Of a DNA stretch of 64,000 nucleotides, positions 48,455 to 58,921 are shown piece by piece. This DNA comes from Austropuccinia psidii (Eukaryota; Basidiomycota; Pucciniomycetes; Pucciniales; Sphaerophragmiaceae), in NCBI GenBank assembly GCA_023105745.1, contig JALGQZ010000002.1, forward strand, positions 80,245,785 through 80,309,784, read 5' to 3'. The notes under the pieces were generated by a model, which was not told the origin of the DNA, searched no databases, and was given only the letters and a program-made list of their open reading frames with translations. The position numbers and the translations under genes were made by a program. Numbering within the stretch: the first letter of the stretch is position 1; each line of letters starts with the position of its first letter.

Positions 48455-49884
48455 TGTCAGCCCGTGACTCAAAACCAGAGCACAAGCATGACAGCCAAAA
48501 TACCATAAACCAATGGTATAGCCAAAATACCACCAAAACATGGAGCTGAGCCAAATTAGCTCAAAAGGTATCAAAAGAAAGAGGAAACTCACCCCTTCCT
48601 GAAAATATAAGTCCCATCACCATAGGACAAGAAATAACAAAGTTATCCCTGCTCAAAGTTATTGCTGAGCATAAACCTTAATTCTCACCTCTCATCTAAA
48701 ATCTAGAAGTAGAGGCTTAACCCCATCAAATGGGTACTCAAAATGAAGCTCTAAGCCAGGGCTATCCAATGGTACCAGCCAAACTGAGCTAGCACCATTA
48801 TTACTTGAGTTATGGTCAAATTCAGACCAAATAAGGGTGAACAAAACATTCACCTCTCATCTAACTTTTACAGTTTTAGTGTGAGATACCTGAAGTGGGG
48901 TCGTTTTGGAAAGAGCACAATCAGGCCTATCTGATGGTGCCATCCATTTCCTCATAACTCAACTACAACAGACGTTATTGGCCAAACAAGCTTAATCCAG
49001 TTTTTGACCAGACCACGCCAATGTACAAAAATACTTGTACATGGGATAACTTTGTCATATTTAATGATAACCATGTCAAGCTGGGTACCATTGTGTAGAG
49101 CTCATACAGAGCTATTCAATGAACCAACTTTGAGCTTTATATCTCAAAAAATGACAGAGTTATGACCATTTTAAGGTCATAATCCCACCTGCCGTCAGAT
49201 ACAGCCTTACCATGGGATAATATTCCATAACCATGAATATGAGGTGTCAAATAGACAAAGAAGCATGTTTTTACTTCAATACCTCATATTTCAGTCAATA
49301 CTGGGGTCCCATACAGTTTCTGTACAGCATTCTACGCGTCATACACGTCAGAATCAGGCTGTGAGGTCCCCAGATGAAAATTTTCACCCTGTATTGGTGA
49401 AAACTGCCCAGATGTGGTTTCAAAACCACATCTGAGCCCAATACAGGGTATACAGGCTGTTTGCAAACCACAAGCCTGTCATGGAGAGTGAAAAATCTTC
49501 ACTTCCTCTACGTGGAAAGGTCTGGCAGCCTTTCCACCTCAGGTTCAGGATAAAAGGAGGGCTTTTCACTGCCAAAACCCTTTCCTCATCCTGCTCTTGA
49601 ATAACCTACGTAGTAAACTGTCAAAAACAGTTTTACTCTTGGTTAAATAATCAGGTATAATTATAATCTTTAATTATTGTAGACTTTATTATTGTAATCC
49701 AACAGATAAAGCCTGCACCCAGGGTTCTCAATAGCGCTCACCACCACTATTTCTCAATAGTAGAACCCTTTTATCTCATTATAAACTCTTATAAATCTTT
49801 TTTAAATCATTTTTTGCCGTGTCACATACACAGTTAAAGTTGTAATTAGCCTAGTTATACCTTTATCATAGTGTCATCCTGACA
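48455..49884 (+). repeat. 3' LTR, family IV
   Basis: 1430 bp, about 98% identical by eye to 40194-41621; hairpins and TATA-like box conserved (gataaaagg at 49549). Confidence 0.95.
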
Positions 49885-50735
49885 AATTTTCAATAACATT
49901 GATAACCTTGAGAAATTACTTTTTATTTTTAAATGAAAGAAGATCCACAGTTGTTACTCCTTCTATTCTTAACCATACTTGGGTTGGTAGTCACATAAAA
50001 GCATCAATTAAGTAATTATAATAATCTTACATGACAACATATGATCCAATCATTAATCCAAGAAAAATGATTGTTCTCTCACTTACTGGTTTTTTCAGTT
50101 TGCTCCATGGCATTCCTCTTTGAGCTGTCCTAGACTTAAAAGAGGCCTCCTCTTGCTGTTTTTTCCAAATCATCACATTATTCAATTATACCATTATTAC
50201 CAACAAGTAAGTATTAGTTAATCTTTTCTTAAGTGTTTTATTCTTTCAGAATCAATCAGAAAGACGTGAAATCATAGAAATAAACTATATATTTCTTTAA
50301 ACCTGTTATAAATCAATTCTGATCCTTTAAATCCACAATTATTGGTCAAATTTTTCTACTATTATCTTTCAATAAGTTCTTTTGAGTATTGGTGAGTGTT
50401 TTGTCTTAATTCTTAAATTTTTTCTCTAGTAATAGTTTTATTCAAGGATTATTTTTATAATTATTCTTGCAAAAGATAATTATATATTAAAATAACTTTA
50501 TTATTTTAATAAAGAAGCTTTATTATTAAATTCTTCTAGTAATTTATTCTTGTAGACAATTACTGCTTACTGTTATAATCACTAGTAGTGTATAACATGT
50601 AAAAGAAATAATTATTTATTTATCTATTTAATTGTGGTTATGATAATCTTATTATTATATTTCATAAGAGCAGTCATGGCACTGTTGATTAATAGTAATA
50701 TTATCAAATGTTTCATAGACAAATCTTACACTAAC

Positions 50736-51251
50736 CTAATAGTAAGGGATGAATATTTATTTGCCTTATTGTTATATAATTAACTGAATGGGGAAAGGGG
50801 AGAAAAAGAAGGAGATAGGCCTCCTTTTATGTTGTGAGAAGTACCCATGGGCTCTCCATTAAAAGCTTTATTTTTTGCCCTTGGGATAATTTTTCTGGTA
50901 TAGATTTTTGTACAAAAACTTTGATGGCTTATCTTTTACACTGCATTAGTAAGCCTGCACAGCTTTGAGGGATTAATTCTGGAAGGTAAAACCGATAATT
51001 GTGTCATATTACTGAGATATTTTCACCATTTGTTTGGCCAAAATTAAGGTTGAGATGATTTTGCTTGGTGGGGATTTTGATAAAAATATCACACAGCTTC
51101 TCCTTTACACTAACTTAGTCAGATTTTATAGCCTTGAGGAATAAATTCTGGTGAGTAAAGGGACAAAGATGGTGTCATGTTAATAAGCCCTTGCATAATT
51201 TGTTTGTAAGATTTATTTAGTTCAAGGTAAGAATTCTGTTTAATGTGGGGA
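50736..51251. other. Unassigned sequence with a diverged direct repeat
   Basis: No open frame or transposon match was seen. Two ~165-bp halves (about 50905-51070 and 51071-51250) resemble each other: cttttacact, ttgaggaataaattctgg/ttgagggattaattctgg, gtgtcat and catttgtttg/aatttgtttg recur in order. Possibly an old tandem duplication of non-coding sequence. Confidence 0.55.
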
Positions 51252-53072
51252 TATCTTTTGGGACTTTGTGATATCACCACATATCCAAAAAGATCACAAA
51301 ACAACTTTGAAATGAATATTTTAATAATAATAGTTAAAATTATTAACTTGAAATAGGTAAAATTGCCATAAAAAGGTATAAAGCCTTTATTATCTCAGAA
51401 ACTAATAAATAAAAATATAAAATCAATTACACCATTTGATTCCCCATTAAATTATAGACATATTAAATTTTTATTTCATATTTTCAAAGTAAATATTTAC
51501 TGAAATCACCTAAATATATGCACTTTTATGATCAGTGCATATATTCATGGTTTTTAGCTCATATCTCTTGAAATATTCATGAGAAAGAGTTGAACCAGAA
51601 ATAAAGGTAACACATGATTACTATAGGAATACAGATATAAGGTTTATTTGAGGTTATACACAAGGCTATAAATTAAAATGGTTTATTAGGCAAAATAAGA
51701 AAAGCTGTGGACTACTTTGTTGTGAAAGTGGTTAAAACTTAAAAGAAAGTAGATATTAAAATTCTGCTAGTTCATACATGAAGAACTTTGTAATTTCTAT
51801 CATTATATTTAAGGTATAACCCCTTTAAATCATGGTTTAAAGTTTTAAAGTGTAAATTTTGACAGAAAAGATGAGTTACAAGAAAAATCATCAAAAATAG
51901 GGTTTTGATGATGTAATAGAATGTTTTTGGAAGTTTGATATTGACATTCCAAGCTATCAGAATTCATTTTCTGAATGGCTTTGGCCTGTATAACTCAAAA
52001 GGTATCAATGATAAAAGCTAAAGGTTAAAATTGATCAGTTATGATCACTTACTGTAATCTTATTTTAAGCTTAACAGTCATATAAGTGATAAAATTGGTG
52101 AATACTAGTTTATTATGATTGAAATTAATGACATAAACAAGGTATATACTTCTTCCAAGTCTATGATCTCAGAATAATTTGAATTACAGTGATAACTTTA
52201 AGTAATGGCATAATAATGAGATAAGATGGTTTAATTATGATGTAATCATCACTAAACCTTGAAGTACTAATCAATTCCAGTTAATAAAATCAGTAAATTT
52301 CAGCCTTCTGGATCCTAGGAGGGATGAATTTACTATAAATAGATCCCTTGTTCCTATATTTCCTTTGCAGACTCAACAAAAACACTAAAAATATCAAATC
52401 CAAAGGTAATAACTTTATTCTTTTGATATAATTCTATTATATTATCAAATATTAATGTTCATCTTTATATCAATTATCAATTTTTACATGATTAAACTAT
52501 TATTTAAATTTTCTTTGTTAAATTTCTCTCTAAATCTCTAATTCCATACAAAATCAAGAAAATTTGTAATTTCTTTATTTTTTATTTGTAAGTAAAATTC
52601 TAATAAGTTGTATTTACATTTTTGGGGTAAAATAATTCAAAATTATTATATCAAGTGTTAAAAGTAGGTTATATTTTTCTATTTATAATAATTTCTCTTT
52701 ATTATTAGTCTTAATAAGTCTTTAGTAATATAAATGGTATTTATATTGACATATAACTTGAATATTAGTAATATTATTGTATTCAATTGCTATTTATTAA
52801 TAGATAGAAATTTTCCATTAATTTATTATTTGTTTGTAACAATAATAAATTGCCATAAATATATCAATTAAAAAATATTAATATTTTTTATTTTTATTAT
52901 ATTATTATATTTATTTAATAATATGGTTATTTTTATGCCATAATTATATTAATTACTTATTACTATAATTATTCTTTATCTTATTCATTAATTTAATAAG
53001 GAAATTCAGAGTACAATAAGTAAAATATTAGTAATATTTACTTATTTTTTCATAGTCAAACCTTACATATCT
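51252..53072 (+). repeat. Solo LTR, family V, with perfect duplication
   Basis: LTR body 51257-53067 (1811 bp), from tttgggactttgtgatatcac (aligned base for base with tgtgagcctttgagatatgac) to gtcaaaccttaca. Target duplication tatct at 51252-51256 and 53068-53072. TATA box at 52334-52342. The mutated first base pair shows age. Confidence 0.9.
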
Positions 53073-53690
53073 TCTTCAATTTTAATTCTTGATTACTGTA
53101 ATTTCTGTTTAATTTACAGTTAAGTGTATTTTCCTTGCATGAAGCTAGTTGAAATTAATGATTCTGTGGCTGTTTTATGTACAGATATCATTAATGGGGA
53201 TTTAATAACCTTATCTGGGTGTCTTTATTGTTAGGTAATTTAAGTTTTTAGTGAATTTCATGTGTATTGAGTTGAATTGAAAACTTTTGGATGATCCTTT
53301 TGTTCCATACACTTTATTTCTATCATTTTAATTATAAGTAATATAATATTCCTGATGGATTTTGGGTGGATAGATTTCCACACTGTTACTTTATACATGT
53401 AATTTTGTGTTTTCTGTATGTAATAAACCTATATCATTGATTCTTTGAATCTTATATGTAAGCTCTCTTGTATAATTCCATAATATTTTATTCCTTTATT
53501 ATTCATTTAGTTATGGAAATATGTTGGTTATTTCCACTCTGAATGCTAAAAATCTTCCTTTCCTCCATACTATTGATGTTGTTTCTTGGTTTGTATGATT
53601 TTAATAATATATTTTAAGTGGTGAATTCCTAAATTAGTACTTCAAATATTGATTTTTCCAACTTTTAAATTTGAAAAGCTTCTTGAACCT
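53073..53690. other. Unassigned AT-rich sequence
   Basis: Continuation of 50736-51251 across the solo LTR. T-rich with many short stops; nothing coding or repetitive was recognised. Confidence 0.5.
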
Positions 53691-55401
53691 GAGCCAAAAG
53701 GTATGGAATACCACAGTGGGAATTATCAAATAAACATGATAGCCCAGCTAATGTGCCCCTAGAAGCAGAACCAAAAATTCCTATTGATGTAATTAACATA
53801 GCTGAAGTAGGTTCTGAATTCTTTGAAGAAGTCAGAAAATGATACAAGCAGGACCAGAATTTTCATATATTAACATAAATATTGGACAAAAACTGTAAAT
53901 TTACAGATTTAGTTAATTCATTTGATAAGGTATGGAAAACTTCCTATTCTGAAGGACAATTTCAATTTTTTAACCACATGATTTATCAAATAACTAATCA
54001 TTCTTGTGTAATTACATTGTTCAGTAGAGCTCCAATCAATACAATTATCCATGAATGTCATATTAGCATATATTCTGTACACTTATCAGATTGAAGGACA
54101 ATTGAAAGATCCAATAAATGTGCATTTCTTCCATCTTGGAGAAAAGAGAAGATTTAATATTTCAACACTTGTGATAAATTTTAAAGGGAAACAGAATCAT
54201 GGGAAGGAAAATTTGACTTATGGTTCATATTCAAGAACCAAATTCCCCTTGGGAAGTAGTTCACATGGATTGGGTCACAGAACTACCTCTAAGTTGTGAC
54301 AAAATCTATGATTCTTTTTTAGTCATAGTAGACACATAAATGAATACTACCATATTCTTACCATATCATAAAGATGACACTGCTATGCATACAGCTCTCC
54401 TCTTGTGGAATAAAGTCATTTCTCATACAAGGTTATTTAAAGATATTATAAGTGACCAAGGCCCAAGTTCACATCTGCACTTTGCACCAATATTAACAGA
54501 TTTTTTGGGACCAACTTATCATTTTCTACAGCATGCTACCCTCAAAGTGATGGACCAGCAGAGATAATGCATAGAAATTTAGAAGAAATGATAAGGAGAT
54601 TCCATTGTTATTATTTAGAATTGAAATATTTAGATGTTTTTTCTCACGAATGGTTCATCTTTATACCTGAATTAGAATTGTCATTATTCTATAGTTAAAT
54701 CTCCTGACCTTTATGAAAAAGGATGGAATCCAAGACTTGAAACACATACACTGCGTAAAGACTTGATTTAATTCATCCTACAGCTTCCAGATTAAAGTCA
54801 ATGCTTGATCAAGTCAAACATCATTCAGAATAAAGTATGTATTCTTCTTTTCATTTTCCTAAAAAAAAGTGGGGCAATAGTCATAAAGTACCAGGATTCA
54901 AAGTGGGGGACTTAGCTCTAGTTTAAAATGGAAATATTGATAAAATCAAAGGCATAAAGAAAGCTGTATATTCTTATTTAGGATCTTTTGTTATTGCTTG
55001 CGTACAAGGGACTAAAGCAGTTCAAGTGGAATAAAGTGGTTAATTGGAAAACAAAAACTCCACCCTCTCAGTAAGATTGATTGAAACTCATCAATCAGCT
55101 GATAAATAATTTTTTCCTTGAAGGAACTCTACACCTTTAACTGTACCCCCTGTGGAACACAATTAAGAAAATAAGATCAAGAAGTTCATTCAAGAAAGAA
55201 GCCTGAGGGGTAGAAATAAAAGAGAATACCTAGTCCAATATAGAACCCCATTAAATGATCATCAGTGGCTGTCATAATTAGACATAACTTACTCAGATGA
55301 GCATTTGAGAATATTTGGGCATGAAAGAAAGCCGCATTCCTGAAGAATTTAAAGTTTGGTTCAATTATGTTATCTGTTTAATAAAAAGAGTTTGGAAAGT
55401 G
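53690..55401 (+). mobile_element. Heavily decayed pol remnant related to family I
   Basis: Starts near the end of RNase H and runs through integrase to just past the pol stop, with no LTR attached. It is cut on the right by a reverse family IV-like LTR at 55402 (flank aagtg). The most mutated coding remnant in the window. Confidence 0.8.
53700..55343 (+). pseudogene. Integrase remnant, family I-like (very decayed)
   Basis: Recognisable by VPLEAEPKIPIDVINIAEVG and SEFFEEVRK (compare [20 protein letters not shown]), then FDKVWKTSYSEGQFQFFNHM and the zinc-site half HECHISIYSVHLSD. The Cys pair is reduced to a frameshifted FNTC. The core motif MDWVTELP is readable near 54268. The ISD-type motif sits around 54448 with a frame change, and CYPQSDGPAE stands where [10 protein letters not shown] is expected. 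The end HERKPHS stops at 55341-55343. Stops and indels occur every few dozen codons. Confidence 0.78.
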
Positions 55402-55687
55402 TGTCAGGCTGAGTCTATGATGAAGTGGGAATATAGGTATGTGCAGCTTCAAATCTGACTGTGACACAGATATTTTAAGTTAAAAAAATGTTTATAAATG
55501 ATAACTAAAGGGCTTTACTATAAGAAATAGTGGTGGTGAGCGCTGCTGAAATCCCTAGGTGCAGTATTTATCTGTTGGGTTACAATAATTAAAATTATAA
55601 TTATACCTGGTTATTTTCCAAGAGTATAACTGTTTTGGAAATCTGTACTACATAGGAATTCAAGATCAGGATGGGGATTGCTCTTTT
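55402..55687 (-). repeat. Family IV-like LTR, reverse, interrupted by the family I element
   Basis: tgtcaggctgagtctatgat is the reverse complement of the LTR end seen at 33719 (gactcagcctgaca). The blocks gtggtggtgagcgct and ttgggttacaataat match the 41.4-41.5 kb region in reverse. It presumably continues beyond the window on the far side of the family I element. Confidence 0.85.
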
Positions 55688-57582
55688 TGTGAGCCTTGAG
55701 GTATACTTTACATACCCAAACAGGCCACAATTATCTTAAAAATGAATTTTGAACTATGCATAACTCATAAGTCATGCATATATCCAAAATACATCATTTT
55801 TGATTTCAGAAAAGATGAATAACTTTTTGTTGAGTAAGTAAATCCATGGATTTGAGGCCAGATTTGAATTCTACACAAAAATTCAGCTAGGTTAGCTCCA
55901 TAGAGTGCATAAGCTCAAATTAACTCTTGAAGGTGGTAAAATGGAAAATACTTCAACACCACATCATCAATACCACATAAAAGATCCATGAAAATTTTTG
56001 TTTTTCTTAATTTCACAACAAAATAATGGGAATGTGAGAAATCCCATGTTACATATACACTAAGAATAGTGTTATGCATGTTTTGAGGACTTAATATCAT
56101 GGTATTCTTACATGGACCTTTGGTACACCCATGGTGGATATCTCACTTTCAGCTTAAATTTCTATTTTGACGTGAAAAATAGGCAAGGGGGACAAAAGAC
56201 ATCTAAGAGAGCCAGGATACCCAACTTCTGAGGCCTCAGAGGCGTGGACAGCTCCAAAGCTTGGATCCATGGCTGATCTTGGCCTAATTGGTAAACTAAA
56301 ACCCTTTGGGAACTTGGTTACCATGTTACAACTACTGTAAATCTTGAGAAAATAGCAAATAACCTGCTATTTTGATGTTCCAAGGAGGTAAAGAACTACT
56401 TAGACTCCTGTAACCATGTCAATTCTTAATGATTTTCCACGGAAAAACCCCAAATGAGTAATTAAAACCCTTTTTGGACTTGTATCCATTGATTTACCTC
56501 ATAGCAACCAGTGAAACACTGATATTTGCAATTCAACATAGAAATGAGGTAAAAAACTTCAAAAATTCATTAAAAATACAATTCTTAATGAATCTTTCTG
56601 AAAGATTCAGGACTAATAGAAAGCTGTATTATCTATGGTACAACCAAAAAGAGTTATGGTTTTACTAGTAAAATTAAAGGTTTTACTTACAGTCCATTTT
56701 TGACTATTCTACGTGAAACACTGAATCTTCAAAAATTCACAGTAATTACAACCTGTGATGAAATTGCCAATAACATTGATGACTTTGAGAAATCAATGAT
56801 TCTTTTGGAATAAAAGAAGATTTACAGATTTTACTCCTTTTATTCTTAACCATATTGGGGTTGATAGTCATGTAAAAGCATCAATTAAGTAATTATGATA
56901 ATCTTATGTGACAACAGATGATGCAATCAATAATCCAAAAAGGTTTATTGTTTTCTCACTCACTGGTTTTTCAGTTTGCTCCATGGCATGCCTCTGTGAG
57001 CTGTTGTTTACTTAAAAGAAACCTCCTCTTGCTGTTTTTTCCACATAATCATCTTATTATCTTTTAAATCATTATTACCAACAATTAAGTATTAGTTATA
57101 GCTATTATTAAGTGTTTCAAATCTTTCAAAATCAATCAGAAAGACGTGAAATCATAAAATCCAACTATATATTGTTGTAATACTGTTATAAATTCATTTT
57201 GATCCTTAAAATCCACAATTCTATGTCAAATCTCTCTATCTTATCTTTCAATAAGTTCTTTGGAATATTAGTGAGTGATTTATTTTTAATTATTAAAGTT
57301 TTTCTCTAAAATTAGTTTTCTTCAAGAATTATCATTATAATTATTCTTGCAAAAGATAATTATATACGAAAAAATTTTATTATTAAAATCTTGTAATTGA
57401 TTCTTGTAGACAATTACTGCTCACTGTTAAAATCACTAGTAGTGTTTAACACGTGAAAGAAATAATTCTTTAATTATTTAATTGTGGTTATAATAATATT
57501 TTATTATTATATTTCATAAGAACAGACATAGTACAGTTGATTAATAGTGATATTATCATCAGTTTCATAGTCACATCTTACA
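55688..57582 (+). repeat. 5' LTR, family I
   Basis: 1895 bp, tgtgagccttgaggtatac to gtcacatcttaca. TATA-like cttaaaag at 57011-57018. The splice donor seen in its relatives is mutated here (caacaa|ttaagt at 57084/57085). The palindrome ctgaggcctcag lies near 56230. Confidence 0.93.
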
Positions 57583-57600
57583 TTTGGGGGCCTGGCCGTG
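57583..57600 (+). other. Primer-binding site, family I
   Basis: tttgggggcctggccgtg directly after the LTR, the same 18 bases as the family IV site. Confidence 0.7.
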
Positions 57601-57948
57601 TTTTTTGAACCTTGTACCCTTAATTAATATATTTTGAAGCTCTAAAATATATTAATTTGAAAAAAATTTCTTTCTTTTGAAGTTAAAATAATTCTTATTT
57701 TTGAAATTGTTTTGAAAATCTTTTTCATTGAGGAATTTGGTTTATTTTTATACTGCTTTTACACATGGCTTTTTCACATCCAAAAACTTATCAAATTATT
57801 CTTTGAGTTACTCTGAATTAATTTTCATTCAAAATCTTCAATTTTAATTTTTTTAATATTAAAAAATACAAAACTTATAAAAAATCTTTAAAAATATTTT
57901 AAAAAGTATAAAAACTAATTTTTTCTCTTTTATAATTTTTTTTTCTAG
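57601..57948 (+). other. AT-rich leader ending in a 3' splice site
   Basis: No open frame. Ends with a long T run and ttttctag|tg, the acceptor in front of ORF1. With the LTR donor of intact relatives the intron would span about 57085-57948 (864 bp) and remove U5 and the primer site. Confidence 0.6.
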
Positions 57949-58921
57949 TGTCTTTGATCAAATACTGTGCAGCTGGCAACAGACTCAGTAAAAGATATAT
58001 CACTAGTCCAGAATCTGAAGACAGTACTGAGGTGCAAATTGCTAAAAGAGCCACCTTATTTAACTCAGAAAAGACTAAATTACCACCAAAAGGTGTGTAT
58101 TTTACCTTATATTTTCACCTTTTATCTTTAAATTGAAGTGAAAATGGTGCATACCAGAAATGGAAGCAACTATTCAGTCCAACCAGATGGATGTGGACAA
58201 GGAAGAGGCAACACCAAATTCAGAAGTGCCAAGTCTTCCACAAGAAAGACACATTTGGAGGATGCCAGAGTTGCCCCCCATTCCCCAAGGTCTGTACCCA
58301 CAGATCTTGACGTGAATTCTGAGCCTGAACTGATTCATGACAATATTTCCAGGGCTGAACCATTTTCAAGTGGCAGAAATAGAAATATATCAATGCCAGT
58401 ACAAAAATTGGTTCAGAGCAGCCAAAGAAGAGGAGTGGGAAATATGCCCAAGCCTTTGGCAGGGGGTCATGAGCTCCTACTTACACATCAAGAGCTTTCT
58501 GGGTCAGGAGAATACCATAGAAATCTTCGGAGGATGGAGTCCCCTGTCTTGCAAATACAAGGTCAAAAAGATAAAGAATTGGTTGAAGAACCAAAGTCTT
58601 TTATCCATAGACCAGAAGAAGGAACTGGAAATGACTCCAGCTTTGGAGACAGAGGCCCCAGTGGTGTCTACCAGCTGCAAACCAGCTCCAGAAGTGTCCA
58701 AAGACAAGCCCAAAGGACCTCAGAAGAAGCAGAGAGGTCCCAATAGCCATCAAGGCAAGGGCAAAGGCAAAGCCAATTGGCACAGACCTTACCCACAAGG
58801 GTACAGGATCCCCAAATTGGAGCCTTCAGCCATTGACAGTGTGTTCAACATGGCCAGAACTCTCATGGAATTCACAGCCAAGGAGCAGGAAAGGATGAAC
58901 AGGACTTTTCCACGCAAATGA
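57949..58921 (+). CDS. ORF1 (spliced), family I, unknown function
   Basis: Predicted exons 57949-58092, 58158-58289 and 58353-58921, plus a start-codon A from an upstream exon: 846 bases, 281 residues and a stop, exactly in frame. The N-terminus SLIKYCAAGNRLSKRYITS is followed by an acidic segment (MDVDKEEATPNSEVPSLPQE), a helical, Trp-containing middle (NWFRAAKEEEWEICPSLWQG ... IEIFGGWSPLSCKYKVKK), a Lys/Gly-rich stretch (QGKGKGKANWHRP) and a C-terminal helix (SVFNMARTLMEFTAKEQERM). No known domain was recognised. Layout and C-terminal helix match family IV ORF1. The ORF1 stop TGA overlaps the ORF2 start as ATGA at 58918-58921. The continuous frame at 58138-58746, which I recall as a recurrent predicted rust protein, runs through both introns in another phase and is probably spurious. 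Confidence 0.68.
58093..58157 (+). other. Predicted phase-1 intron 1 in family I ORF1 (65 bp)
   Basis: gtgtgtattt donor, acceptor gtgcataccag. Same phase and similar place as in families II and IV. Confidence 0.68.
58290..58352 (+). other. Predicted phase-1 intron 2 in family I ORF1 (63 bp)
   Basis: gtctgtaccc donor, branch-like aactgat, acceptor aatatttccag. It removes two in-frame TGA codons and joins PIPQ to LNHFQ through one Gly codon. Confidence 0.66.

Larger units (their letters stand above)
40189..49889 (+). mobile_element. Family IV element, full length, youngest in the window
   Basis: LTRs 40194-41621 and 48455-49884, perfect 5-bp duplication aattt at 40189-40193 and 49885-49889. 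The two LTRs differ at roughly 2% of positions by eye, far less than the other pairs here, so the insertion is recent. Internal order: primer-binding site, leader intron, spliced ORF1, ORF2 gag-protease-RT, RNase H, integrase, chromodomain-like tail, polypurine tract. Only two frame lesions (near 46018 and 46640) and one integrase zinc-ligand change were seen. Confidence 0.96.
39146..50735 (+). repeat. Solo LTR, family I, with perfect duplication, hosting the family IV element
   Basis: LTR parts 39151-40193 and 49890-50730 (together about 1884 bp) run from tgtgagccttgaggtat to gacaaatcttaca. Target duplication ctaac at 39146-39150 and 50731-50735. No family I internal sequence is present; the gap is filled by a complete family IV element. 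It carries cttaaaag at 50135 and the donor caacaa|gtaagt at 50206/50207. Confidence 0.95.

Noticed and set aside
51262..51266. gactt as target duplication of the family V solo LTR
   Set aside because: The right flank is tatct. Realigning the decayed LTR start moves the boundary to 51257 and gives a perfect tatct pair.
57583..57600. Assigning a tRNA-Pro primer
   Set aside because: The site reads TGGGGGCC, while the eukaryotic tRNA-Pro end would call for a longer G run and a different continuation; not a convincing match.
58138..58746. 202-codon frame as the genuine ORF1
   Set aside because: It crosses two predicted introns and does not match the ORF1 layout of families II and IV; reported instead as a probable artefact.
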